From NCBI GenBank assembly GCA_903862425.1, contig CAIOYC010000003.1, forward strand, positions 93,021 to 157,020: DNA of 64,000 bases, read 5' to 3'. Made by a program: the position numbers and the translations under genes. A model generated the notes under the pieces. The model made no database searches, was not told where the DNA came from, and saw only the letters and a list, made by a program, of their open reading frames with translations. This stretch comes from an uncultured Caulobacterales bacterium (GTDB taxonomy: Bacteria > Pseudomonadota > Alphaproteobacteria > Caulobacterales > Caulobacteraceae). This document shows positions 1 to 7,772 of this stretch, piece after piece. Every line of letters begins with the position of its first letter. Position 1 is the stretch's first letter.

Positions 1-1
1 C

Positions 2-346
2 AGATCCAAGACGGCGAGGGTTGTCGGTGTCCGGCGCAAACCACCACCCGATGCCCCTCCTAAACGCTTTGAGAAGCGCTCTGGGAAGGCGGCTGAGGAG
101 TCAGTTGAGGGTGGCGTTGCCATTGCCTGCAAAGCCAATGGCGGCGGCAATAGCAAGGACGTGATGATATTCGATCAAGGCGTCTCAGTCCCCGCAGGAA
201 CCAGCGTCTTAGTGGTGACAAGGCAACCTCGGTCCAACGACATCCACGTTCGAGATATTGAGCTGGCCCAAGCGGAAAGGTTGGATCGCGTTGGTGCGAA
301 GCGCCTGATGGTCCGCTTAACACCCTCGTTCCACGACCCCGAGTAG
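2..346 (+). CDS. 3' end of an unidentified gene cut by the window edge
   Basis: The frame is open from base 2 to a TAG at 344-346, so about 114 C-terminal residues are visible and the start lies outside the window. The peptide opens with a basic, proline-containing stretch (KPPPDAPPKR) and continues as ordinary mixed sequence ending in LTPSFHDPE. I recognise no family. An opposing TTG-started frame (60-491) covers the same DNA but turns into Arg/Ser/Pro-rich shadow-like sequence after about 45 residues, so I prefer the plus strand. A 7-bp inverted repeat (ATCAACG-tc-CGTTGAT, 487-502) lies downstream. Whether this is a real gene is uncertain. Confidence 0.35.
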   Translation, partial: RSKTARVVGVRRKPPPDAPPKRFEKRSGKAAEESVEGGVAIACKANGGGNSKDVMIFDQGVSVPAGTSVLVVTRQPRSNDIHVRDIELAQAERLDRVGAKRLMVRLTPSFHDPE

Positions 347-615
347 CCTGGGAAGTCGAGAGTGGCGGTATCGCTGATGTCTCATCAAGCTCCAAAAGCG
401 ATTTGAGAGTGTTGCGATACCGCCTATCTTCGTCAGCAACCACTGTCGAAGGTTCAACGCCTTGAAAATCATCAAAGACGATGTCGATCAACGTCCGTTG
501 ATTTTAGACGTTTTAGACACACGTCGAGCGACGCTCCATTGCCGGGAGGACCAACCCCTCAGTCCCCCCGCGTAACGAGGGCCGACGTCATTGTTCGTGA
601 TCAATATAAATTACT

Positions 616-1080
616 TTACACTTCGCGGTCGGTGGGGGTTGGCCTCTCCTTCATGTAGATGAAGGGCTGCTCACGCGTCTCAGGTAGCCAAAACTCCTTT
701 GTGATGTAATTGGCGTAATTGGCTGCATCCCCCAATATCTCCGCATGATAATCACCCGCGCTCCGCACGGCGCGCCAAATATCTCCGGCATTGAAGGCTC
801 TGTCTCGGAGGTCGGTTGTCAGCCGAATTGCCAAGTGCATGTGCCGCTGATTAGTCCTATTTTCAATGAATCCAATGGCGATAGGCCAAGCCTCAGCTGG
901 GTATCGTTGCCATGCTCGACCGCGAACATCTCGTTGAAGCCTGTTCAAGAATTTCCGTGCGTCATTTTCTAAAGTTAGCGCAGACACCCCTAAGCCTCCC
1001 CCTAGCTTTACCGCAAAGTTAGGTTCGATTTGTAGGGTTAAGGCGACGTATGCAGATCTAAGCCCGCGTTGATCGTTCAT
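616..1080 (-). CDS. Small HUH-endonuclease-like (rolling-circle Rep-like) protein
   Basis: A 154-residue protein starting at ATG 1080 with a purine-rich GGAAG about 10 bases upstream. Residues near the middle read RHMHLAI, matching the His-hydrophobic-His motif of HUH single-strand endonucleases. About 40 residues later comes YANYITKE, which resembles the Tyr-containing motif (YxxK) that supplies the nucleophile in single-Tyr Rep proteins and relaxases. The N-terminal part (VALTLQIEP, then NRLQRDVRG) is compatible with the family's first strand and helix. It is short, about the size of a bare catalytic domain, with no helicase. It stands alone beside a truncated transposase, so it is probably a remnant or solo gene of a mobile element. 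The assignment rests on motifs only. Confidence 0.5.
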   Translation of the reverse strand: MNDQRGLRSAYVALTLQIEPNFAVKLGGGLGVSALTLENDARKFLNRLQRDVRGRAWQRYPAEAWPIAIGFIENRTNQRHMHLAIRLTTDLRDRAFNAGDIWRAVRSAGDYHAEILGDAANYANYITKEFWLPETREQPFIYMKERPTPTDREV

Positions 1081-1311
1081 GGTGGAACTTCCAATTGAGT
1101 TCGCCGGATCGGCCGCTCAGGTGAACTTTATGGAATTGGATTCGGCAGTAGTCGGCTTTGAACCCTACCCCTTATGTGGCTGGCATCCCGCGCTGGCATA
1201 AGTCTCCCAAAGCGCACAAAAGCGGAGAGCGGCCGCTCTGCGCTGATTGTGTTGATAAAGGCAGCTGTTGAGCCGGCGGCCGTTGCGGTCGCTGTAAGTC
1301 GATCGGCTCCC

Positions 1312-2208
1312 TCAGGCCGGCGCCAGGGCCGGTGGCGGGATCAGCTTGGCGAGTTTGCGTAGGTTCTGGGCGGTGGCGGCGAGGAGGAACTCGTCTTTGG
1401 CGCCCAGGGGGCCTCGAAGGCGCAACCGGTCGAGCTTGAGGATGCGTTTGAGGTGGGCGAACAGCATCTCGACCTTCTTTCGCTCGCGCCTGGAGGTGAC
1501 GTAAGCATCGGTCTTGGCGATGTCGCGGGCGAAGTCCCTGGCGCCTTCGTAGATTGAGCGGGTCACCTTGCGGACGGGTGTGTTGGGCGAGCAGCGAGGT
1601 TTTAGAGGACAGGCGTCGCAGTCCGCCTTGGCGGCGCGGTAGCGGATGGTGTCGTCAGGCGGCGCATTGGCCCTCGGTGTTTTGAAGGCACGGCGGCGCG
1701 GCTGGAGCAGCTTTCCCGCAAGGCAGGTGTAGGCGTCGCTGGCGTGATCGTAGCTGAAGTCGCTGCGCGAGAAGGTCCCATCCTCTCGCTTGGATTTGTC
1801 GAACACCGGGATATGCGGCTCGATCCCTTGTTCGTGGACCAGCCATTCCAGCATCGGCGCCGAGCCGTATGCGGTGTCAGCCGCAAGACGCTCTGACCAC
1901 AGATCATGGCGCACTTTGACCCGCTCGATCATGGTCCTGGCCGCCCCGACCTCTGCCTGGCGCACCGCCGTGGTGGCTTCCACATCGACGATGACAGCAT
2001 GCTGCAGGTCGATCAGGTAAATGGTGGCGTAGGCGAAGTAGGCTGGGCTGTGGTCTGCCGCCGTCCAGCGCGCCGCCGGGTCGGCCGGCGAGATAAACTT
2101 CGGGATGACCGGCGTCGCCCCTCCGAAGGCGGCGTCGTCCAGCACGGCCAGATACTCGCTGGGCGATAAGGCGCTTTCGGGCGTGGCAACTGCGCGAGTT
2201 TCAAGCAT
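1312..2208 (-). pseudogene. IS1182-family transposase, 5'-truncated
   Basis: About 298 C-terminal residues of a DDE transposase of the IS1182 family, whose members usually run to roughly 450 residues. Family signatures are clear: VDVEATTAVRQAEV, ADTAYGSAPML (a DDE Asp), a Cys-rich knuckle CDACPLKPRC, and near the end ERKKVEMLFAHLKRIL carrying the catalytic Glu. The N-terminal third is missing. The frame upstream of the first in-frame ATG (2208) hits a stop after about 14 codons, so the breakpoint lies near 2210-2250. The transposase is probably inactive. The intact 3' end lies beside an unremarkable spacer (1083-1311), and I could not identify terminal inverted repeats. Confidence 0.85.
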
Positions 2209-2510
2209 ACAGCTGACGGTGTCGTCACTATGGAAGGTTGCTATCTCTTACCCTCGCTCAATGAGCGCGGCTTGCTTTAGAGGTCGCAGCGCTACGACCA
2301 TACTGTTGATCCGTCGGGAATTTGAAAAGAACACCCGTCCCTGGCGAGGCAATGTCATGGACATCTACTTGGCAGTGATGATGCGCGAGCAAGATCGCAT
2401 CCACGGGCTGTTTGATCGGCAGAACGATGACGGGGAATTCAAGCACTATGCAGCTACGCCAATGACGTGCCATTGACGGCGATAATCCAGCCCTATCGAA
2501 CCAAGCAGCT
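2209..2510. other. Spacer at the IS1182 breakpoint
   Basis: A 302-base interval between the truncated transposase and the flippase. It holds a 40-codon plus-strand frame (ATG 2356 to TGA 2476: MDIYLAVMMREQ...) without a clear ribosome-binding site and with no family I recognise. It may be the tail of a gene destroyed when the insertion sequence was truncated. No terminator or promoter stands out. Confidence 0.4.
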
Positions 2511-3893
2511 ATGAGTTCATTGAAGCCTGATCACGATGCCCCGCTCAAAGGACTCCGGTTGCTTATCAGCCGGCTTCGCGGAAGAGGCATAGCACTGGCT
2601 ACCGCAACATCAATTTTGGGAAGAGTTCTAAGCTCCGCTTCCACAATCGTCGCAATGCCAATCGCGCTAAAAACCCTTGGTGAAGCAAGATTCGGGGCAT
2701 TTCTCGTTCTTGCTGGTGTTGTGAATTGGATCAACCTCGGGGGCTTTGGCTTGCCTTCCGCCTTGGGGAAACTTCTGGCCGCTGGCGGCGTAACGCAGGA
2801 GAAAAAGGCGCGCCTCTTCGGCGGAGCGCTCGCGTATGGCGCCTTGTCCATCACGGCTATCTCCGCCCTCGTCACCATCGCATTCACCTTATGGGCTAAC
2901 GCGTTATACAAAACCAACTTGGCGCTACAAAACGAGATCATCAACGCCGGCATTGTGATGATATTGCTCGTCGCGATACAAATGCTACTTCAGATATCCG
3001 AAGGTATTCGTATAGGTAGCCTTCAAGGATATATTCTAAACATCGTCCGAATATGCGGAAGCATTTTCAGCTTTATTGTTCTATTGATTCTCCCGCCTCA
3101 CATGCCAAATGTAATGGCGTTTGTGATTTCGTTGAATGGCGGTTTGCTTTTGGGCGCAGCCCTGAACGCGGTCCTCGTATTTAGGGAAACTCCGCCCGAT
3201 TTCCGTCATCTGCGGAAAGATACGAAAGAAATAAGTGTGCTTGTAGCATCCGGTTCATCGTTCGCTGTTATAGGCGTTGGATCGTTTTTCCAAACCAATA
3301 TACCCGTTCTCATACTGTCTCTACTTTATGGATCTGCCGCTGTAGTGGATTTTGGACTTTATATCCGATTGCTTTTTATTATGGCAATTGCACTAGGCAT
3401 GCTTACGACACCTCTTTGGCCAGCTATAATTAACGCTAGGGCTCAAGAAGATAAGCAATGGATGAATCGCACTTTAATCAATGTCGGAATATTGGTTAAT
3501 CTGGCTGGCCTAGTTGCTGCCTTCTTCGTAGGAATCGGCGGCCCTCTGATCCTCAATTTATGGGCGCATGTTCATCAATCCGAAGGGCCGTTACTCAATT
3601 GGGCCTTTGGTGTTTATTTTCTTCAGTGGGCATGGTCCCATTATTGGGCAACCGTGCTTATGGGTTTTGGGCATGAGAAGCTGGCCTCTCGCATCATCGT
3701 GGCCGAGGGGCTGCTCATTGCCATCCTAGGCAGCAGTATGGCCCATTGGTGGGGACCAACTGGAATGGTGCTGGGGTTGAATCTCGCGTTCGCACTGGTG
3801 AGTACATGGTTGTTGCCATGGCTGGTCCTTCGCGAGGGCGTAAACGGCCTTGGGCTCAGCGGCCTTCTATCTCGGGGTTCGATGTCTAGCTGA
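2511..3893 (+). CDS. Wzx-like polysaccharide flippase (MOP superfamily)
   Basis: A 460-residue polytopic inner-membrane protein with about 12 hydrophobic segments spread over its whole length. The opening fits O-antigen/exopolysaccharide translocases: a hydrophilic leader, then a glycine-rich first helix region (LKTLGEARFGAFLVLAG and NLGGFGLPSALGK). Such proteins flip lipid-linked oligosaccharide repeat units to the periplasmic face. The length is typical of Wzx. No strong Shine-Dalgarno is seen before ATG 2511, so the start is tentative. Its codons are visibly less GC-rich than those of the core genes to the right, as is common for horizontally exchanged polysaccharide loci. It is followed by a convergent gene five bases away. 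Confidence 0.8.
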   Translation: MSSLKPDHDAPLKGLRLLISRLRGRGIALATATSILGRVLSSASTIVAMPIALKTLGEARFGAFLVLAGVVNWINLGGFGLPSALGKLLAAGGVTQEKKARLFGGALAYGALSITAISALVTIAFTLWANALYKTNLALQNEIINAGIVMILLVAIQMLLQISEGIRIGSLQGYILNIVRICGSIFSFIVLLILPPHMPNVMAFVISLNGGLLLGAALNAVLVFRETPPDFRHLRKDTKEISVLVASGSSFAVIGVGSFFQTNIPVLILSLLYGSAAVVDFGLYIRLLFIMAIALGMLTTPLWPAIINARAQEDKQWMNRTLINVGILVNLAGLVAAFFVGIGGPLILNLWAHVHQSEGPLLNWAFGVYFLQWAWSHYWATVLMGFGHEKLASRIIVAEGLLIAILGSSMAHWWGPTGMVLGLNLAFALVSTWLLPWLVLREGVNGLGLSGLLSRGSMSS

Positions 3894-3898
3894 GCTGG

Positions 3899-4285
3899 CT
3901 AGAGACTCGTACCAGTTTCCCGTATGTAATTTACCATCCGCAGTTTGCTTTCATGCCATGTCTCGCCAGGCAGCGCATTATCTTCGCGCCATAGCGCTGT
4001 GATAACGAGCGACATGACGCTCCGGCATAACGCCTCGCTGCTTTCGGTAGCAAGAGGATGCTGGAGATCTTCCTGGGCAACGTGACGAAGGGTACCCAGC
4101 GCGATGGGGTTGTGGGTTGCCAGTCGATCAAACGTGGCCTGCACCTCAAGGAGTGAGCGAACTTCCCAGGTCATCCAAACAGGCAGAATAGGCATCTGCC
4201 CTTCAACGGCCCTAGTCGTCAGATAGGCGAGCAGGCGCGAAACCTGCGACGCTTCCTCTCGCGAAAGTTTTTTGTTTTTGAACAT
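3899..4285 (-). CDS. Hypothetical protein, 128 aa
   Basis: A soluble-looking 128-residue protein with an ATG start at 4285, converging on the flippase gene with only five bases between the stops. It is mostly helical in appearance (SREEASQVSRLLAYL; LLEVQATFDRLA; SSEALCRSVMSLVITALW) with no signal peptide or membrane segment. I do not recognise the family. The close packing and ordinary amino-acid composition argue that it is expressed. Nothing ties it to polysaccharide synthesis except position. Confidence 0.5.
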   Translation of the reverse strand: MFKNKKLSREEASQVSRLLAYLTTRAVEGQMPILPVWMTWEVRSLLEVQATFDRLATHNPIALGTLRHVAQEDLQHPLATESSEALCRSVMSLVITALWREDNALPGETWHESKLRMVNYIRETGTSL

Positions 4286-4649
4286 AAGCCGAAGGTGACC
4301 TGCGACCGTCGCAAACGTGTTTAGTGACCTGTCGCAACCGCCGTCAAGGGTAACTTCGAATGCGACGTTCTAACGTCAAGAGTGAAATGTGTAAAATCAC
4401 TAACTTTTGGACGGTATAATTAGGGGTGTGTCCACATCCGTGTCTAAACGGTGCATCGTGGTGGAGGGCGGTGCACCAGTAATCTCTCCTCTCGCTTGAA
4501 AGCCTCCGCGAATATCTGGCGCTGACGGCATTACATCTGACATCCGTCGTAGCGCGCCGGCCATCCATAAAGCGGCCGGGAGGCTATGCAAGGTTCGGCC
4601 GTCAGCCTAATCTCACTTCGGCCAACCGATAAGAGCTCAGGAGTGTTTT
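4286..4649. promoter_or_regulatory. Divergent intergenic region with imperfect direct repeats
   Basis: A 364-base spacer between divergently transcribed genes. Just upstream of the minus-strand gene two related blocks occur, GTGACCTGCGACCGTCGCAA (from 4296) and GTGACCTGTCGCAA (from 4324). They share GTGACCTG and TCGCAA but differ by a 6-base insertion. Such spaced copies could be operator half-sites. A TATAAT hexamer lies at 4415-4420 but has no good -35 partner. Short frames here do not look coding. Confidence 0.3.
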
Positions 4650-5030
4650 ATGGCGGTAAGCCGCGCCGGTCACGCCTTATTCTATCTTGTAATTTTGACG
4701 ATGCTGGAAGGACCCGCCGCGGCAGATCCCAATTCACCGGACCCGCAGAGCTTTTGTGTCGCTTCAGATGGGCATTATGTACTTTATTCCGACGCCTTTC
4801 CCACCGGACAGCATAATGATGAAGAGCTGCGAAACGCTTGGTATTCTTACCTGAAGTCTGCCAAACCTCACATCGACGTTGGAGATGACCGCACTTACAA
4901 AATTCTACAATGCGTAAGCCTGGCCGGAGATGTATCTCAGATTGAGCTCAAACGCGAAGCTGCCGTTGATGAAGCCATGCGCTCTTCGAGAAGCGTCCAC
5001 TCATTCTCTACTGGTTGGCGCACATATTGA
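4650..5030 (+). CDS. Secreted hypothetical protein, 126 aa
   Basis: The start ATG 4650 follows a good CAGGAGT ribosome-binding site. Residues 1-25 form a Sec signal peptide with a hydrophobic core (ALFYLVILTMLEG) and a cleavage-like AAADP. The mature part of about 100 residues contains two cysteines (SFCVAS and ILQCVS) that could form a disulfide, and aromatic-rich stretches (NAWYSYLKS). No family is recognised. It is 18 bases upstream of a small membrane-protein gene on the same strand, so the two probably form a little operon next to the polysaccharide genes. Confidence 0.6.
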   Translation: MAVSRAGHALFYLVILTMLEGPAAADPNSPDPQSFCVASDGHYVLYSDAFPTGQHNDEELRNAWYSYLKSAKPHIDVGDDRTYKILQCVSLAGDVSQIELKREAAVDEAMRSSRSVHSFSTGWRTY

Positions 5031-5048
5031 GCCAAGTATAGGTTTCTA

Positions 5049-5258
5049 ATGCGCCTTCGTGGGGATGCAAAAATTCTGTTTCGTATCTTGGCCTTAATGC
5101 TCACTGTGCTTGGGCTGTTGTTTGCGATTTATCTGATAGCTATTGCCTTTTTCTGCATAATGACCAAGCCGAGCGATTGGCCTATTGAGGCAAAAAAGTT
5201 GGTATCAAAGGACCATCCCGAACAAGTTTACGATACCAATAAACAAAGGCCACACTAG
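5049..5258 (+). CDS. Small single-span membrane protein, 69 aa
   Basis: A 69-residue protein with a basic N-terminus (MRLRGDAK), one long hydrophobic segment (about residues 12-36, FRILALMLTVLGLLFAIYLIAIAFF) and a charged C-terminal tail. By the positive-inside rule the N-terminus is probably cytoplasmic. It lies 18 bases after the secreted hypothetical protein in the same direction. No homology is recognised and the function is unknown. Confidence 0.5.
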   Translation: MRLRGDAKILFRILALMLTVLGLLFAIYLIAIAFFCIMTKPSDWPIEAKKLVSKDHPEQVYDTNKQRPH

Positions 5259-5284
5259 CCAAATAGCGGTTTCGACAAATTTCT

Positions 5285-5515
5285 CTAGTCGTTTGATAAC
5301 TTTTGGGCCTCCAAAGCCCGCCTGTACGTCTCGATAGCATTCTCTTTTTTATGGGCGCGGTAATCTTGATTGATGTTGTGGAATGTCGACCAAGCCAAAA
5401 CGCCTAACACTCCAACAATTGCGAAGGCCACCAGCCAGAAGTGGGGGATGGGCTGTTTTGATGGTTGGGCGTCAGGACCGTTCGGCTGACCATCAGCATT
5501 CCAGGGGTCTATCAT
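5285..5515 (-). CDS. Small single-span membrane protein, 76 aa
   Basis: A 76-residue protein with a proline-rich hydrophilic N-terminus (NADGQPNGPDAQPSKQP), one transmembrane helix at about 25-43 (HFWLVAFAIVGVLGVLAWS) and a charged helical tail (YRAHKKENAIETYRRALEAQK). Its start overlaps the end of the upstream Wzy-like gene by 23 bases, indicating translational coupling. It is the last gene of a three-gene minus-strand unit (TPR-like protein, ligase/polymerase, this). A role accessory to the polymerase is inference from position. Confidence 0.55.
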   Translation of the reverse strand: MIDPWNADGQPNGPDAQPSKQPIPHFWLVAFAIVGVLGVLAWSTFHNINQDYRAHKKENAIETYRRALEAQKLSND

Positions 5516-6848
5516 TTAAATCTCCCTTCTGACCTAACGCATGCTCAGTCATCAATGCGCGCAGCTGCCTCCGCCGTAGTATCCCGAAGGCAGTCCCCAA
5601 AACTAAGGCCAGATTTGCGACAATTGAGAAATGCTCGAAGCCTATATCTACAAGGCCTTGGCCCAGAGAGATGGCAAACGCGCATACTGCGCCAATAATC
5701 CAATATTTGGAGCCGCGTCGGCCCGTTGAATTTCCCGCTAGCAGATAAATAAAAATTAGAACAAAACAAATTCCGAAAGCAACTGAGGCGATCAGGCCAG
5801 CTTGTTCAAACCATTGCAGATAAACATTATGCATCGCGCTAATATTAAAGAGCGCATTGAAATTTCCATAGCTAATAGCCCGCCTATTTAAGCTAACAAA
5901 GCTACCAAACCCATGACCAGCCACGGGTCGGTCAAACAGCCACTGCCGATGTGCTGCGATGATCTGTGCCCTAAGCGCAGCGGCACCAGCGACTCCGCCG
6001 ATCCGGGAGAACACGATCAGCCAAAACAGAAGCCCGCCGCCCACCAACGCCGGGGTCCCCAGGATTAACCAACGTTTGGCCGTTCGCAATCGAGAGGCCG
6101 CCCAAACCGCGACTGCTACGATGACGCACAACGCAATGCAGGCGCGCGATCGTGTCAACGTGATGTCAAGCGCCGAGATAACAATTCCAACCAGCGCTAT
6201 GCCTCTCCAAAAATTCGTCCTTAAGCGATCATCGCCCCGCTGGGTGGATATATGTCCCTCAGAGAGCAGCACGGGTAGCCCTATGCAGCAAGCGATAGCA
6301 AGAGCAAGAGCAGTACTATTCGGACTCATTAGCGGACGAAAAAGACGATCAGTTTCAAGATCTGGATTTGGATCGAGCCAGCCCAACAGCTGCGCAATAT
6401 AAAGTATCAGTGTTACAGAAGAGAAAAGGAGCAAACCGGATACAAAGCTTCGCCTCATAACCTTCATGGACAGATCATCCGACGCAATGGTCAAGCCAAC
6501 TATGAACGTGAGATTCAATGCGGTTAACCTGAGAAGCCCGTGAAAGGCATATTCACGATCGAACCCTGGATGCAGCAACTGGTAGACAGCAATAAGCGAT
6601 GGAATGGCACCAAGAGAAGCTAATAGAAAAATGATGGGTGAGGAGAAATACGAATTAGGCGGCCTCAAGATTCCAAGCGATAAAAGAGCCAACAAAGACA
6701 TAAAACCTGCCAGAATTATGCTGGCGGGGTCTGAGTAAGCGCCAGCATACAGATGCGCTAAGAAAATTGACGCCACCGCAGCGACCGGCAACGCGATCTT
6801 CGCTGCATTCCGAAGCCAACTAATAGATTTAAAATGCATTGGCATCAA
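5493..6848 (-). CDS. O-antigen ligase / Wzy-type polymerase-like membrane protein
   Basis: A 451-residue inner-membrane protein with about 10-12 hydrophobic segments and one large periplasmic loop in the C-terminal half. Features of the Wzy_C/O-antigen ligase fold are visible: the pre-loop TRSRA motif (DITLTRSRACIAL), a loop with RPVAGHGFGSF, and the following MHNVYLQWFEQAGL, where a His-Asn near an acceptor helix is typical. Such enzymes polymerise undecaprenyl-linked repeat units or transfer the glycan to a lipid or protein acceptor. Sequence alone does not distinguish ligase from polymerase. It overlaps the upstream gene by 20 bases and the downstream one by 23. Confidence 0.8.
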   Translation of the reverse strand: MMPMHFKSISWLRNAAKIALPVAAVASIFLAHLYAGAYSDPASIILAGFMSLLALLSLGILRPPNSYFSSPIIFLLASLGAIPSLIAVYQLLHPGFDREYAFHGLLRLTALNLTFIVGLTIASDDLSMKVMRRSFVSGLLLFSSVTLILYIAQLLGWLDPNPDLETDRLFRPLMSPNSTALALAIACCIGLPVLLSEGHISTQRGDDRLRTNFWRGIALVGIVISALDITLTRSRACIALCVIVAVAVWAASRLRTAKRWLILGTPALVGGGLLFWLIVFSRIGGVAGAAALRAQIIAAHRQWLFDRPVAGHGFGSFVSLNRRAISYGNFNALFNISAMHNVYLQWFEQAGLIASVAFGICFVLIFIYLLAGNSTGRRGSKYWIIGAVCAFAISLGQGLVDIGFEHFSIVANLALVLGTAFGILRRRQLRALMTEHALGQKGDLNDRPLEC

Positions 6849-7425
6849 AGCCTGTTGGGATGCACACTAGCGGATGTCGCCTCGCTCTACGCAGATTTAG
6901 CTCAGCTGCAATCGCACCGCTTGGATCTCTGACCGTGCTGGGCTCCCCGTCGATCTCACGCTTCCGGTAGGGTCTCAGGCAAGCTACCTCGTTGTAGACG
7001 CTTTGACGCAGCCCGGGAGTAAGCTCTGACCAATGATTGTATGCTAATCGGGTACGGCCAACACCATAACTATAGTCCAGACTGCTCAGATCATAGCTAC
7101 GCGCCAAGAGAGCTTCAGCCTCTCGATTCAACTTCTGGATGTTCATAGCAATGAGAACATCGTTAAGAACCAGTGTTGCTCGGAGGCGATCAGGCGCGAT
7201 CTCAATCGCCTGCTCAGTCGCAACAAGGGCCGCAGGAAGCTCATTTCGCCTGTAGAAATTTGAGGAAATTTTCTCGGCGTACGCGAGGCGGGCGTTAGCG
7301 AGGGGAAATGGCTTGACCAAAAAAGTGTTGAATTGGCGACTTCCTGGCGATTGCTCTGCCGTTACGACAATCGCGCAGACTGCCGCCGTAGCCAAGCCTA
7401 GAAGCTGGAGAACGATACGTATCAC
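6829..7425 (-). CDS. TPR-like exported/anchored protein of the polysaccharide cluster
   Basis: A 198-residue protein from a GTG start at 7425. Residues 5-23 (VLQLLGLATAAVCAIVVTA) form a signal peptide or anchor. The body contains a tetratricopeptide-like helical hairpin pair (FYRRNELPAALVATEQAIEIAPDRLRATLVLNDVLIAMN). It ends in a basic region with two cysteines. It is the first gene of the minus-strand unit and its stop overlaps the ligase/polymerase start by 20 bases. TPR proteins in such loci often scaffold glycan assembly in the periplasm; for this one that is inference. Confidence 0.6.
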   Translation of the reverse strand: MIRIVLQLLGLATAAVCAIVVTAEQSPGSRQFNTFLVKPFPLANARLAYAEKISSNFYRRNELPAALVATEQAIEIAPDRLRATLVLNDVLIAMNIQKLNREAEALLARSYDLSSLDYSYGVGRTRLAYNHWSELTPGLRQSVYNEVACLRPYRKREIDGEPSTVRDPSGAIAAELNLRRARRHPLVCIPTGFDANAF

Positions 7426-7772
7426 TCACAACCCGCCATCAGTCGCCCACCTGCCGCTGGCCAGTACTCAATACCGCGCGGAGAGCCTAGAGGGTTATTG
7501 GACGATTGTACAAAGGTTCGCGCACTGGCGAGCCCTTACAAACTTTTCCTGGTCGCTCGAACGACCTCTAACACGCGACTACGGCTAGCCTCTGCACGCA
7601 CGGAAAGAATGCGAGAGCTTGACTGATGGGGAGACATCAGAAAGGTGGTCGAGAGCGTCGCTCCGTTGGCATGCACCCCACGATCTTCACTAAAAGTCAT
7701 CGAAGGCGTGAAAGACTCGTTGATGGCAAATGCCTCAACTAATTTGTTATCTAAGGCTAGGTTTTAGCGTTT
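7426..7772. promoter_or_regulatory. Divergent promoter region between two polysaccharide units
   Basis: A 347-base non-coding spacer between the GTG-started TPR-like gene and the ATG-started Wzy-like gene, which point away from each other, so both promoters should lie here. I see no convincing -35/-10 pair, palindrome or gene. The small frames through it are not coding-like. Confidence 0.4.

Noticed and set aside
60..491. Minus-strand frame of 143 codons opposite the first partial gene
   Set aside because: It starts with TTG, and after about 45 residues the sequence becomes Arg/Ser/Pro/Gln-rich, as in shadow frames. The plus-strand frame is at least as plausible.
4344..4591. Two overlapping minus-strand short frames in the 4.3-4.6 kb spacer
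   Set aside because: Arg/Ser/His-rich translations with no start context; more likely an intergenic regulatory region.
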